From Cystobacter ferrugineus (GTDB lineage: Bacteria; Myxococcota; Myxococcia; Myxococcales; Myxococcaceae): 64,000 nucleotides of DNA. How positions within the stretch are numbered: the stretch's first letter is position 1; every line of letters begins with the position of its first letter. The stretch spans positions 61,121 to 125,120 of the forward strand of contig NZ_MPIN01000012.1 in the NCBI RefSeq assembly GCF_001887355.1, read 5' to 3'. Below, piece by piece: positions 1-13,254 of this stretch. The position numbers were made by a program, and so were the translations under genes. The notes beneath the pieces are model-generated. The model was given only the letters and a program-made list of their open reading frames with translations, was not told where the DNA came from and did not search any database.

Positions 1-122
1 AATTCTTGAGACGGGTTCTTCAGCGAGTCGGCGGGAGTCGATTGGCGAGAACCCTGATGAACAGCGAAGTCAGGTTACCCCTTAGCCGGGACCTGGCCTA
101 GCCGGTTCAACCCTTCAAAATT
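1..122 (+). other. rRNA leader (partial)
   Basis: This is untranslated sequence just before the 16S gene. It contains an inverted repeat, GGGTTCT at 13-19 and AGAACCC at 48-54, which could fold in the pre-rRNA leader. The operon promoters must lie outside the window. I see no coding potential. Confidence 0.6.
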
Positions 123-1667
<1,545 letters not shown>

Positions 1668-1799
1668 CCGGGTGCACGGTCGGCGCTTCGGCGCGACAGG
1701 GTGCACCAGCGGCGCGAGCCGCCTTAGGTCAACCAGGTCAACGTTTCTGCAACTGTCGAGGGTTTGCTGTCTGGTTTTGAGAGGCCGAGCGAAGAGGCT

Positions 1800-1812
1800 C
1801 GGTTCTTTGAAA
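1800..1812 (+). promoter_or_regulatory. boxA-like antitermination site in 16S-tRNA spacer
   Basis: GGTTCTTTGAAAG resembles the boxA element (TGCTCTTTAACA in E. coli) that loads NusB/NusE on rRNA transcripts. It sits just upstream of tRNA-Ile. A second copy lies before the 23S gene. Called by similarity only. Confidence 0.4.
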
Positions 1813-1835
1813 GAGACGGAAGCTGGAAATCCACT

Positions 1836-1912
1836 GGGCCTATAGCTCAGCTGGCTAGAGCGCGCGCCTGATAAGCGCGAGGTCGGTGGTTCAAGTCCAC
1901 CTAGGCCCACCA
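1836..1912 (+). tRNA. tRNA-Ile (GAT)
   Basis: Spacer tRNA. The acceptor strand GGGCCTA pairs with TAGGCCC. The anticodon loop CTGATAA carries GAT, the T-loop is TTCAAGT, and a complete CCA end is encoded. Length is 77 nt. Ile followed by Ala in the 16S-23S spacer is the common bacterial arrangement. Confidence 0.97.
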
Positions 1913-1977
1913 ATTTCCCACTGGGGAGGTTGGGGACGCGACGACAGCCGGCAGGTGGAGGGACAGCGACACATTCA

Positions 1978-2050
1978 GGGGCTGTAGCTCAGTTGGGAGA
2001 GCGCCAGCTTTGCAAGCTGGATGTCGTCGGTTCGATCCCGTCCAGCTCCA
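1978..2050 (+). tRNA. tRNA-Ala (TGC)
   Basis: Second spacer tRNA. The acceptor strand GGGGCTG pairs with CAGCTCC, with one G-U pair. The anticodon loop TTTGCAA carries TGC, and the T-loop is TTCGATC. Unlike tRNA-Ile, the 3' CCA is not encoded: the discriminator A is followed by CAG, so CCA would have to be added after transcription. The T stem as read has one T-T mismatch. Confidence 0.95.
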
Positions 2051-2075
2051 CAGTTTTCCGACTCACGTCGGAGAC

Positions 2076-2088
2076 GTTCTTTGACAAG
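2076..2088 (+). promoter_or_regulatory. boxA-like antitermination site before 23S
   Basis: GTTCTTTGACAAG resembles boxA and lies in the 240-bp tRNA-Ala to 23S spacer, where boxA elements are usually found in bacterial rRNA operons. Similarity call only. Confidence 0.4.
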
Positions 2089-2290
2089 TTCATACGAAGG
2101 GTAGAAATCAATTTCTGCTGAGAAGTTCTCTCACCCGCAGAAAGCCAGCATCTCCGCGAGAGCGGCGAGGCTGGGTGCGAGCGGGTGAAATCAAGTGAAT
2201 TCTTTCGGGTCCGTAGCGAAGAGCTGGGGCCTGGACCTTGGTCTCGAGTTTCAAGGCCACTCGCCGGGAGGCGGGCTGGTGAGGGATTAA

Positions 2291-5262
<2,972 letters not shown>

Positions 5263-5428
5263 TCAATCTCTCAGCAGCCCCACCGAGAGGGTGGGTGGTA
5301 CGAGAGTCGAGGCCAGGGTCGAGGCCCCGAGCGAGCGCGACGACGCGCGGCGCCGGGCCCGGAAGAAGGCACACGAGCTTCGCAGTGGAAGTTGATTCCC
5401 CTACCCTTTGTATGAACTGTCCTGTTTT

Positions 5429-5544
<116 letters not shown>

Positions 5545-5596
5545 TTTTTTTTGAAGGCCTCGAGTCCGCACCGTCCGGTGTCGACTCGGGGCCTTC
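5545..5596 (+). terminator. rRNA operon terminator region
   Basis: Eight T residues (5545-5552) directly follow the closing helix of 5S rRNA, so helix I plus the T-run could itself terminate transcription. Immediately after comes a 14-bp hairpin, GAAGGCCTCGAGTC at 5553-5566 and GACTCGGGGCCTTC at 5583-5596, with one G-U pair and only a weak T-rich tail. The two look like tandem stop signals. Confidence 0.7.
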
Positions 5597-5738
5597 GCCT
5601 TTGCGGGCTCCGCCCCGGCGGGCGCCTGATGCCCGTCCGCTGGGCGACACGCGTTGCTTCTTCGTGCTTTCGTACTGGCAGTGTCGCTCCAGGCTTGGTT
5701 GATTGGCGTTCATCCATTCAACCCGGAGCGCTTTGCTC

Positions 5739-6188
5739 ATGAAGCAGCTGTCGCGTCCTCTCGTCGCCGTTCTCCTCGCGCTTGCCGTGTGCCTCGCCCC
5801 GACTGAGTCGGAGGCGAGATCGGAATTCCGTCTGACGCTCGGCGCCGACTATCAGATCAACCACGGAGCCTTTTTCGATCTCACCGGCGCGGTTGACTTC
5901 ATCTTCCTCGGGCCCCTGTCCATTGGCGCTCGCTTTGGAGCGATGCTGGCGACCAGCCCCACGTCGTTCGGTATCCCCATCGATCTGGATCTGCGCATCA
6001 CCCCCCGGGGCGCGCCCATCTACCTGGAGGCGCTCGTCGGCCCGTGGCTGCGCTTTTCCGGCGAGTTCGTTCGCGCCCACGGCGCCTTTGGCTTCGGCTA
6101 CCAGAACAGGTCGTTCACCTTCGGCCTCGAAGTGGGCTGGCTCACGCCCAGTCCCCACGTCGGTCTGCGGGTCGGTTGGCGTTTGTAG
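5739..6188 (+). CDS. small secreted or outer-membrane-like protein
   Basis: 149-residue protein of unknown function. From the chosen ATG it begins with a classical signal peptide: MKQLSR, a hydrophobic stretch, then a likely cleavage after SEA near residue 25. An upstream in-frame ATG at 5703 would put 12 residues ahead of this signal, so it was not used. The mature part alternates polar and hydrophobic residues, is rich in Gly, Phe and Arg, and ends in an aromatic/arginine-rich strand (VGLRVGWRL). This suggests a small beta-barrel or beta-sandwich in the outer membrane. That fold is inference; no family was recognised. Confidence 0.7.
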   Translation: MKQLSRPLVAVLLALAVCLAPTESEARSEFRLTLGADYQINHGAFFDLTGAVDFIFLGPLSIGARFGAMLATSPTSFGIPIDLDLRITPRGAPIYLEALVGPWLRFSGEFVRAHGAFGFGYQNRSFTFGLEVGWLTPSPHVGLRVGWRL

Positions 6189-6215
6189 TTCCTCGCTCAG
6201 CGCAGTTGCCGCCGC

Positions 6216-6419
6216 TCAGTAATGCGGTGGCTTCTCCTGCCGCTGCGCATCCACCAGGCCGGGCTCGCCCTCAAGCTTCTTCTTCATGAGGGCGAGCTCC
6301 ACCCGAAGTCCCTCCAGCTCGCGCCCCTGGGCGTACAGCACCTCGCTCAGTTCCTGCAGCAGCTCCTGCTGTTGCATGTAGCGCAGCTCCAGCTCCACGA
6401 TTCGCGATTCGTCGTCCAT
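6216..6419 (-). CDS. slyX: SlyX family protein
   Basis: 67-residue protein. The start MDDESRIVELELRYMQQQ and the following heptad-rich Leu/Glu/Gln pattern match the SlyX family: short coiled-coil proteins of unknown biochemical role that form oligomers. The C-terminus ending KPPHY is also typical of SlyX, whose members often end in a PPHY-type tail. The ATG at 6419 gives the normal family length. A longer reading frame upstream overlaps the divergent gene and is rejected. It is transcribed away from the small TPR gene at 6483. Confidence 0.85.
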   Translation of the reverse strand: MDDESRIVELELRYMQQQELLQELSEVLYAQGRELEGLRVELALMKKKLEGEPGLVDAQRQEKPPHY

Positions 6420-6482
6420 GTTCCCTGGGATAACCCGGCCCCGGCCAGGTTGTCCCCCCTTCGTGTCTCCGGGTGTCTCCCC

Positions 6483-6779
6483 ATGGATGCGTCCCGTCAC
6501 CTTCAGCGCGCCCGTGAGCTTCTCGAGCGTGGACGGCCCGAACTCGCCGAATCCGCCTTGAGTGATGCGATCGACGCCGCGGTGCTCGCCGAGGATCTGG
6601 TCGTGCTCACTCGCGTGCGCATGGCGCTCGGCAGTCTCCTGGTCGATCAGCACCGTGAGGAGGAGGCCATTCCCTTCCTCCAGGCCGTCGTGCGAACCGA
6701 GATCGCCGATGGTTCCGTGGATGCTGAAGTGAAGGCGGCCGCGCAGTTGCTCCGGCGCATTCGGGGCATCCCCGAGTAG
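6483..6779 (+). CDS. short TPR-like helical protein
   Basis: 98-residue, all-helical protein starting MDASRHLQRARELLE. The spacing of Ala, Leu and Glu (RARELLERGRPELAESAL, then a second helix pair with EEEAIPFLQAVV) looks like about two tetratricopeptide-type helical hairpins. There is no signal peptide, so it is probably cytoplasmic. It diverges from slyX, and its stop is only 12 bp from the stop of the convergent TPR membrane protein. Function unknown. Confidence 0.65.
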   Translation: MDASRHLQRARELLERGRPELAESALSDAIDAAVLAEDLVVLTRVRMALGSLLVDQHREEEAIPFLQAVVRTEIADGSVDAEVKAAAQLLRRIRGIPE

Positions 6780-6791
6780 GTGCAGCCGTTC

Positions 6792-7829
6792 TCAGGGGGT
6801 GACGCAGGCCGTCCGTACCGCGTCCAGCCGCTCGGGAAACCGGCGCTCGAGGTCCATCCGCGTCGCCGTCACCGCGTCCGTCCTCCCCATGCTCCGCTGA
6901 ATCGCACACAGCGCCGACAGGGCCTTCATGTTCGTCATGTCCAGGCGATCCGCCGTCCTCAACGCGTCCTCCGCTCCCCGGACGTCTCCCAACCGGAAGG
7001 ACGTGACGCCCAGGTGGTAGTACCCCATCGCCAGCTTCGGGTCCGCCTCCACCGCCTTCGCGAATAGCTGCCGGGCTTCCTCGAGCCGCTCCTGGTCCAC
7101 TCGGACCAACCCCTGCTCCATCCACAGTCGGGCCTTGCCCAGGTTCCCCTCCTGCGTCCTGAGCACTGCCAGGGCCTCTTCTCCCTGGTGCGCCGCGCTC
7201 AGCAGCCGCGCGTACCTCACGCCCACTCCCTTGCGTCCGGGCTCCTTGTGGTACGCCTCCTCCGCTGATTTCAGCGCCCCCGCCAGGTCGCCCTCCTCCT
7301 CCCGGAAGTCCGCGCGCAACAACGCCGATCGGGCATCCCCTGGTGCGACCGCCTCCGCCTTCCTGAGGGATTCCTCCTCGCACCGGTTCATCCGCTGTCC
7401 ATGGCAGATCCGCGCCATCAGCAGCTGCGTCTCCACTGAACCGGGCTCCCTGCGCTCCGACTCCTTCGTCAGCTCGTAGGCATCCATCGGCGAGCCCTCG
7501 CGCAGCAGCTCCGCCGCCTCCCTCAGGTTCGCTCCCGTCGCCTTCGGGTGGTCCTTCAACGGCTTCAACAGGGCCACCCGCTTCGCCGAGTCGGGAATCG
7601 CTCGCGCGATCGCCAGCTCCTGCTCGGGCATGTCCCTCGGCAACAGCAGCACCAACAGGTGGAGCACCAGCGCCGCCAGGCAGACGAGCAGCACCTTGCG
7701 CACACCTGGATCCATCCCGAAGTGACGGGGGCGGTCCTGATTCCCGGCAGGGGGGGCGCCCGGGTTCTCCCGGGCTTCTTCGGCGCGTGGCTCGTTCAAC
7801 ACACGTTCTCTCGAGGGTAGGGGATTCAC
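6792..7829 (-). CDS. membrane-anchored TPR protein
   Basis: 345-residue protein. Residues 1-40 are polar and low-complexity, residues about 44-64 form one transmembrane helix (VLLVCLAALVLHLLVLLL), and the rest is a run of tetratricopeptide repeats, clearest at about 240-310 (LFAKAVEADPKLAMGYYHLG and similar). It probably scaffolds protein contacts at the inner membrane. An alternative start at 7715 (MDPGVRK) would begin right at the membrane helix; neither start has a strong ribosome binding site. It lies 18 bp downstream of the zinc-ribbon gene on the same strand, so the two are probably co-transcribed. Confidence 0.8.
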   Translation of the reverse strand: MNPLPSRERVLNEPRAEEARENPGAPPAGNQDRPRHFGMDPGVRKVLLVCLAALVLHLLVLLLPRDMPEQELAIARAIPDSAKRVALLKPLKDHPKATGANLREAAELLREGSPMDAYELTKESERREPGSVETQLLMARICHGQRMNRCEEESLRKAEAVAPGDARSALLRADFREEEGDLAGALKSAEEAYHKEPGRKGVGVRYARLLSAAHQGEEALAVLRTQEGNLGKARLWMEQGLVRVDQERLEEARQLFAKAVEADPKLAMGYYHLGVTSFRLGDVRGAEDALRTADRLDMTNMKALSALCAIQRSMGRTDAVTATRMDLERRFPERLDAVRTACVTP

Positions 7830-7847
7830 TGCATCCGCGGGTCCCGC

Positions 7848-8195
7848 TCAGGACACCGCCCGGAGTCGCGGCCGGGGCGAGGCTGGCAGTTCCTCCTCGC
7901 AGTTCCAGCACAGCTCGAAGTTCCCCGGGCTGCCCTCGCCACAACGCGGACAGTCCACGAGCCGCTCCGCCTTCTCCTTGCCCTCCTCCACCTCGGCTTC
8001 CAATTCCCTCGCACGCGCGACTTCCTCCTCCGGAAGCCACAACTCCACCCACGTCTCCGTGTTGGGAATCTCCCCGCCCAGCGGCGAGAGGGCCTCGCCT
8101 CGCACCTCGACCGAGAACCCCGAGCCCGACAGCAATCCTTCTCGAAGTCTCGCCTCGCCAACCGTCCGGTGGACCGAGAACCGCACTCGCTTCAT
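7848..8195 (-). CDS. DUF2007-like protein with C-terminal zinc ribbon
   Basis: 115-residue soluble protein. The N-terminal part (MKRVRFSVHRTVGEARLREG through the WVELWLPEEEVARARELEAE segment) has the layout of DUF2007-type small domains, which are thought to bind proteins or nucleotides. A zinc ribbon follows at about residues 82-100 with two Cys pairs (CPRCGE and CWNCEE). Such proteins are frequent in myxobacteria as stand-alone genes. The assignment to DUF2007 is from the pattern and is moderate. Upstream of the TPR membrane gene on the same strand. Confidence 0.75.
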   Translation of the reverse strand: MKRVRFSVHRTVGEARLREGLLSGSGFSVEVRGEALSPLGGEIPNTETWVELWLPEEEVARARELEAEVEEGKEKAERLVDCPRCGEGSPGNFELCWNCEEELPASPRPRLRAVS

Positions 8196-8351
8196 TCTGT
8201 CTCTCTGGCATGGCCGCCCGCCGCCCGCAACCCGGCGTGCGCCGCCACCCCCCCACTCCTCCGCCCCCTGTCCTCCTCCCCAGGGAAGCAGACGCGCAGG
8301 TCACCAGACGTCCCCCGGCGCCATCCAGGGCTCACGTCCGCCGCGGCTCGC

Positions 8352-8777
8352 TCATTCCTGTTGCCGCAACTCGTGGGGCAACACCGCGTAGGCGTGCCTC
8401 GGCGAGCGCGCGTGCAGCTCCTCCGTCAGGAGCTCGTCCAGATCCTCCAACAGCGCGTCGTAGGGCGACCCCACTCCTCGTACGGGTTGTCCGGGATGGG
8501 CCTCGGCTCTCACTCGCGGCGCCTCCTCCCCCTCGAAGGCCAGGCTCACCGCCATCCCCTTCGGACCTCCTGGGGTGGGCAGCACGATGACCGGTGCCGG
8601 CTGGCGCCTGGCTTCCTCCACCAGTGGGCCCAGGCGCCCCAGTTCCTCCACGGTCAGTGGCCGCTCCAGTACCGTCTCCCCCTGCACGAGGATGCGCAGC
8701 TTCCTCATTCCCTCGATGCGCACCGCCTGCGCCCCCGTGTTCGTCCTCCCGCTGCGCTCATACGTCAACGTGCTCAC
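8352..8777 (-). CDS. hypothetical protein
   Basis: 141-residue protein from a GTG start at 8777, chosen because GGGGAGG lies six bases upstream. The ATG at 8792 and a later ATG at 8708 have poorer signals. The sequence has a beta-strand-like start (MRKLRILVQGETVLERPLT), a middle with PVIVLPTPGGPKG, and an acidic C-terminal helix (ALLEDLDELLTEEL). It has no signal peptide, membrane helix or recognisable motif. The 155 bp to the zinc-ribbon gene downstream hold nothing I can name. Confidence 0.65.
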   Translation of the reverse strand: MSTLTYERSGRTNTGAQAVRIEGMRKLRILVQGETVLERPLTVEELGRLGPLVEEARRQPAPVIVLPTPGGPKGMAVSLAFEGEEAPRVRAEAHPGQPVRGVGSPYDALLEDLDELLTEELHARSPRHAYAVLPHELRQQE

Positions 8778-9007
8778 GCGCCACCTCCCCACTTCGCACT
8801 CCAGTGGTGGAGGTATTCATGCCCCGCCTTCCAGGCACCTCTCCCCCTCGGCTGCACGACACTCCCCGACCCTCCCTCCCGTGCAGTGTTCGTTGCTCCG
8901 CACCCCCTCGCCCTCCGTCACCCCCTCGTTGCCTCTCCGTTGCCCCCTTGACGCGCCGCGTTTCGTTCCCACTGCCACCCAATCCTCCTCGCCGCTAGAC
9001 TCTCACC

Positions 9008-10738
9008 GTGACTCCTGAATCCGCCGCCCCGAGTGCCCTGGTTCCCGTCTCCCGTCGAGAGGTCCAGTCGCTCGTCTCCCAGTCCGCCCTCCGTCCGCCC
9101 GCCTCCCGCTCCGAGCGCTTGCTCGCCCTGTCGTCCCAGGCCTTCGATGTGCTCATCATCGGCGGCGGCATCACCGGGTGCGGCATCGCCCGCGACGCCG
9201 CCCTGAGGGGCTTGCGCGTGGCGCTCGTGGAGCGCGAGGACTTCGCCTCCGGCACCTCCAGCCGCTCCTCCCGCCTCGTCCACGGCGGCGTGCGCTACCT
9301 GGAGCATGGCCACCTGGGCCTCGTCTTCGAATCCAGCATCGAGCGCTACCGGCTGCTGCGGCTCGCGCCCCACCTGGTGCGCCCCCTGGCCTTCGTCTGG
9401 CCCGTCTACAAGGGCGCCCGCCTGAAGCGCTGGAAGCTCGCCGCCGGCCTCAAGCTCTATGACGCCCTGGCCCTCTTCCGCAACGTGCGCAACTCGCGCC
9501 TGCTCAGCCCGCGTCACGTCACCGAAACCTTCCCCGGCATCCGCGCCGAGGGCCTCACCGGCGGCGCCCGCTACTACGACGCCGCCACCGATGATGCCCG
9601 GCTCACGCTCGCCAACGTGCTCGCCGCCTCCGAGGCCGGCGCCGTCATCCTCAACCACGCCTCCGTGCGCGCGCTCGTCATGGACAACGGCAAGGCCCAG
9701 GGCGCCACCGTCGTCGACATGCTCACCGGCCAGGAGCACACCGTGCGCGCCCGCGTCGTCGTCAGCGCCACCGGCCCCTGGAGCGATGAGATCCGCAGGC
9801 TCGACACCCAAGGCGGCACGCCCGCCGTGCGCGGCTCCAAGGGCGTGCACATCGCCGTGCCCCACGCGCGCCTGCCCACGCCTCCCGATACCGCCATCAC
9901 CCTCCTGTCTCCCGTGGACGGCCGCGTGATGTTCATCCTCCCCGCCGCCACCCACACCATCATCGGCACCACCGAGACCGCCACCGAGGCCCACCCCGCC
10001 GAGGTGCGCGCCAGCGTGTCCGACCTGGACTACCTCCTGGCCTCCGCCAACGGTCTCTTCCCCGAGGCCCGCCTGGTGCGCGAGGACGTCGTGAGCGCCT
10101 GGGCCGGCATCCGCCCCCTCGTGGCGAGCGCCTACTCCGGCTCGGGTGACGCCAACAGCGCCAGCCGCGAACACTCCATCCAGTCCAGCCCCTCGGGCGT
10201 GCTCGCCATCTCCGGCGGCAAGCTCACCACCTACCGCGTCATGGCGAGCGACATGGTCAACGCCGTCGAGAAGGCGCTCGGCATGCCCCACCAGAAGGCT
10301 CGCACCGGCTCGCTCCCGCTGCCCGGCGGAGACTTCGCCTCGTTCGACGCGGAGCTCGCCGCCGCGCGCGCCGAGGTGGGCCGTGACGACGTCGCCCTCC
10401 ACCTCGTGCGCGCCTACGGCAACCGCTGGCGGCTGCCCTGGGCCCTCACCCGCGAGCGGCCCGCGCTCGCCGAACCCCTCGCCCCCGGTCTGCCCTACCT
10501 GCGCGCCGAGGCCATCCATGGCGTCACCCACGAGTTCGTCCACTCGCTGGATGACCTGCTCGTGCGCCGCCTCAAGCTGGCCTTCGAGACGCGCGACCTC
10601 GGCCGCGCCGCCGCCCGCATCGCCGCCGCCGACATGGCCCCCCTGCTGGGCTGGAGCCCCGAGGACGTCGAGCGGCAACTCGCCGAGTACTCGCGTCACG
10701 TGGAGCGGTTGTTCGGCATCGAGCCGGCCTCGCGTTGA
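9008..10738 (+). CDS. glpD: aerobic glycerol-3-phosphate dehydrogenase
   Basis: 576-residue FAD enzyme that oxidises sn-glycerol 3-phosphate to dihydroxyacetone phosphate and passes electrons to the quinone pool at the inner membrane. The FAD-binding beta-alpha-beta motif GGGITGCG is at about residues 52-59, followed by the ERED segment, SRSSRLVHGGVRYLE (family signature), GPWSDEIRR and, near 400, the GGKLTTYR motif. The C-terminal domain typical of GlpD follows, so the length is full. A 45-residue polar N-terminal extension precedes the FAD fold. The GTG start lacks a clear Shine-Dalgarno, so the true start could be slightly downstream. No glpF or glpK neighbour is visible. Confidence 0.95.
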   Translation: MTPESAAPSALVPVSRREVQSLVSQSALRPPASRSERLLALSSQAFDVLIIGGGITGCGIARDAALRGLRVALVEREDFASGTSSRSSRLVHGGVRYLEHGHLGLVFESSIERYRLLRLAPHLVRPLAFVWPVYKGARLKRWKLAAGLKLYDALALFRNVRNSRLLSPRHVTETFPGIRAEGLTGGARYYDAATDDARLTLANVLAASEAGAVILNHASVRALVMDNGKAQGATVVDMLTGQEHTVRARVVVSATGPWSDEIRRLDTQGGTPAVRGSKGVHIAVPHARLPTPPDTAITLLSPVDGRVMFILPAATHTIIGTTETATEAHPAEVRASVSDLDYLLASANGLFPEARLVREDVVSAWAGIRPLVASAYSGSGDANSASREHSIQSSPSGVLAISGGKLTTYRVMASDMVNAVEKALGMPHQKARTGSLPLPGGDFASFDAELAAARAEVGRDDVALHLVRAYGNRWRLPWALTRERPALAEPLAPGLPYLRAEAIHGVTHEFVHSLDDLLVRRLKLAFETRDLGRAAARIAAADMAPLLGWSPEDVERQLAEYSRHVERLFGIEPASR

Positions 10739-10917
10739 CCGCCCCACCCCCCTACCCGGGGGGGCCCTATCGCCGGGCGAGTAGACGGCCTAGCCTAGCT
10801 CCCCAGGAATGGGTCCGGCGCATCCACCGTTGGTGAGGCCCGGCCCGGACGTAGGGCTCGGAGCACCGGCGTGGTGCGATCCCCCGGCGCTGACGGGGTG
10901 CAAGGAGACGTCACGAC

Positions 10918-12771
10918 ATGAGGCGACTGGTTCTGTTGGGCCTGCTGGGAATCGCGGGGGGCGGCTGCGGGGTCAAGCCCCCGGATGAAGACGTCATCTC
11001 GCCGCAGGAGCAGCCGTTGTGCCCGGAGCTCGTCGTCCAATCGAGGGCGGCGCCCGCTGCTTCCTTCCGCGCCACGGGCTCGGCCTCCTCCGCCCTGTCT
11101 GCCTCCTCCAGCGACGCCCAGCCCATGCTGGTGCGCTTCCGTCCCCAGACGGGCCTGCGCACCGCCGCCGCACTGCGCGGCCGCGAGGACCGCGTGCGCT
11201 CCCTGGGCGCCCGCGTGAAGCGCCACTGGCCCACGCTCGATGCCATGGCCCTCTCCCTCACCCCGGAGGCCCAGGCCCGGCTCGCCAAGGACTCCGACGT
11301 GCTCTCCATCGAGCCGGACCACGAGGTGTTCGCGCTCGGCAAGGTCTCCACCTGGACGCGGCCCCTGGCGGCGTCGTCGGCCACGCCGATGCTCCAAGGG
11401 GTCGGCATCCCCTCGGAGTACACCCGGGCCCTGCGCATGACGCAGGCCAATGAGGTATGGGACCCCGACAACCAGGGCACGCTCAAGGAGGGCGCGCCCA
11501 ACGGCTCGGGCCGGATCGTCTGTGTCGTCGACAGCGGCATGGACCTGCAACACCCCGAACTCCAGGCCGTCTACGAAGGTGGCAGGGACTTCGTCGATGA
11601 CGACGACGAGCCCGAGGACAAGGACGCGCAGGGCGTGTGGGGCGGGGGGCACGGCACCCATGTGGCGGGCATCATCGCCGCGCAGATCGGCGTGCACGGC
11701 AACGTGAATCCCAATGACCCCACCCTGAGCTCCTCGGGCGTGGTGGGCGCCGCCCCGGGCGCCCGGTTGCTCGTCGCGCGCGTGCTCGACACGGACGGCA
11801 GCGGCAGGGTGTCGGATGTCATCTCCGCCGTCGAGTGGTGCGTGGAGAAGAAGGCGAACATCATCTCGCTCTCGCTGGGCTCGCCGGATCGCAGCGACGC
11901 CGAGCAGGCCGCCTTCGATACGGCCCAGGCCGCGGGAGTGCTGTCCTTCGCGGCCAGTGGCAACGGCGGCGAGACGGCCACCGCGGAGTCGCGCATGTAC
12001 CCGGCCGCCTATGACTCCGTGCTCGCCGTGGGCGCGGTGGACGATGAGGCCAAGCACCCCGACTTCTCCCAGATCGGCCCCCACCTGGACTTCGTGGCCC
12101 CTGGCGTGAACATCTACTCCAGCTATCCCCGGGGCAAGGCGCCCTACGCCAACCTGTCGATCGGCGGCACCTTCTACGCCTCCTCGTCCCTGGATTACGT
12201 GCCCTTCGAGGAGTACGAGGGCAAGCTCATCGACTGCGGCCAGGGCAAGGGCATGCGCTCCTGCCCCGAGGCCACCTGCGACGGCTTCGTCGCCTACGTG
12301 GAGCGCGGGGGCGACATCACCTTCGCCGAGAAGGTGCGCAACGTGCGCTCCCAGGGCGCGCGCGCCGTCATCATCGGCAACAACAATCCCGAGGATGACG
12401 AGTCGATGCTCTTCACGCTGGGCTCCGAGGCGAGCTGGCCCCCGGTGACGGCGGTGACCACCACGCTCGCCCCCTTCTTCCGCGCCCAGGTGGGCCAGAA
12501 CGTGCGCCTGGGCATCCAGGGCAGCGACTACGCCTTCAGCACGGGCACCTCCATGGCCACGCCCTATGCGTCCGGTGTCGCCGCGCTGGTGTGGAGCGCC
12601 CGCCCCGAGCTCAAGAGCGAGCAGGTGGTGGAGATCCTCAAGAAGTCCGTCCGGTACATCCCCAACCCCGCGCAGCCCTCGCAGACGGACCACAACGACG
12701 TGTTCGGCTACGGCCTCGTGCAGGCCAGGAAGGCCGTGGACGTGGCCCTCGCGTACCCGTCGTCGCCCTGA
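10918..12771 (+). CDS. subtilisin-like (S8) serine protease with PA-type insert
   Basis: 617-residue secreted peptidase. AAGGAG at 10902 supports the start. The N-terminus is a short hydrophobic signal ending in GGGCG, so it may be a lipoprotein, although the lipobox is poor. Residues about 70-140 look like an inhibitor-I9-like propeptide. The catalytic triad is Asp205 (VVDSGMD), His245 (HGTHVAG) and Ser545 (GTSMATP), with the oxyanion Asn349 in ASGNG. A protease-associated (PA)-like domain at about 425-525 is inserted between the Asn and Ser blocks, as in lactocepin-type subtilases. It probably degrades extracellular protein, fitting a predatory lifestyle. Its 3' end converges on the anti-sigma gene with a 6-bp gap. 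Confidence 0.93.
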   Translation: MRRLVLLGLLGIAGGGCGVKPPDEDVISPQEQPLCPELVVQSRAAPAASFRATGSASSALSASSSDAQPMLVRFRPQTGLRTAAALRGREDRVRSLGARVKRHWPTLDAMALSLTPEAQARLAKDSDVLSIEPDHEVFALGKVSTWTRPLAASSATPMLQGVGIPSEYTRALRMTQANEVWDPDNQGTLKEGAPNGSGRIVCVVDSGMDLQHPELQAVYEGGRDFVDDDDEPEDKDAQGVWGGGHGTHVAGIIAAQIGVHGNVNPNDPTLSSSGVVGAAPGARLLVARVLDTDGSGRVSDVISAVEWCVEKKANIISLSLGSPDRSDAEQAAFDTAQAAGVLSFAASGNGGETATAESRMYPAAYDSVLAVGAVDDEAKHPDFSQIGPHLDFVAPGVNIYSSYPRGKAPYANLSIGGTFYASSSLDYVPFEEYEGKLIDCGQGKGMRSCPEATCDGFVAYVERGGDITFAEKVRNVRSQGARAVIIGNNNPEDDESMLFTLGSEASWPPVTAVTTTLAPFFRAQVGQNVRLGIQGSDYAFSTGTSMATPYASGVAALVWSARPELKSEQVVEILKKSVRYIPNPAQPSQTDHNDVFGYGLVQARKAVDVALAYPSSP

Positions 12772-12777
12772 CGCGGC

Positions 12778-13254
12778 TCACCAGGGAGGCTGGGTGGGTG
12801 AGGCCACCAGGCATGCTCGCACCCGGGCCTCCATGCGGGCCACCGCCTCGATGCCCGGATCCGTGCACACCTCCACCCGGGCCATGGACACGAGCCCGTC
12901 TCCCCAGGGCTCCTCGGGGCGGGCCGTGGGGCGCGCCGCGGGCAGCAGGCTGAGCGTCACGCACGACACCAGCGCCGCCGCGGCCCACATTCCCCCGCGC
13001 CACCACTCCCGCGGCCAGGAGCGCGACGGCGCGGGCCGCAGCCGGGCCTCCCACGCGCCCATCTCCAACGCCCGCCGTGCGGGTTGACGCCTCGCCCGCC
13101 GCGCCATCCACCCGCGCTCCATCCTCAGCCACTCCAGCGTCCGCGCGCACGTGTCACACGCGGCCGCATGCGCGCTCACGCGACCGGCTTCCTCCGCCGA
13201 CAACTCTCCGGCGAGCAGGGCGTCCAGGTCCGACTCGCGGCAGGGGAGACTCAT
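12778..13254 (-). CDS. anti-sigma factor, zinc-binding (ZAS type)
   Basis: 158-residue single-pass membrane protein. The N-terminal zinc-binding anti-sigma motif is His29-x3-Cys33-x2-Cys36 (AHAAACDTC), which in this family clamps the ECF sigma factor. A transmembrane helix lies at about residues 88-106 (MWAAAALVSCVTLSLLP), and a short periplasmic tail follows. Its ATG overlaps the TGA of the upstream sigma gene (ATGA, 13251-13254), so translation is probably coupled and the partners made in balance. The inducing signal cannot be read from the sequence. Confidence 0.9.
   Translation of the reverse strand: MSLPCRESDLDALLAGELSAEEAGRVSAHAAACDTCARTLEWLRMERGWMARRARRQPARRALEMGAWEARLRPAPSRSWPREWWRGGMWAAAALVSCVTLSLLPAARPTARPEEPWGDGLVSMARVEVCTDPGIEAVARMEARVRACLVASPTQPPW

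Noticed and set aside
6607-8304. 565-codon minus-strand frame
   Set aside because: Gly/Arg-rich shadow of the TPR and zinc-ribbon genes in another frame.
8918-10747. 609-codon frame antisense to glpD
   Set aside because: Low-complexity Gly/Ala/His product; the glpD frame carries all family motifs.
10741-10775. C-run/G-run near the glpD stop as terminator
   Set aside because: The stem is short, made only of C and G runs, and lacks a T-tail; too weak to list.
10795-12693. 632-codon frame antisense to the protease
   Set aside because: No motif; the opposite strand has an intact subtilisin triad.
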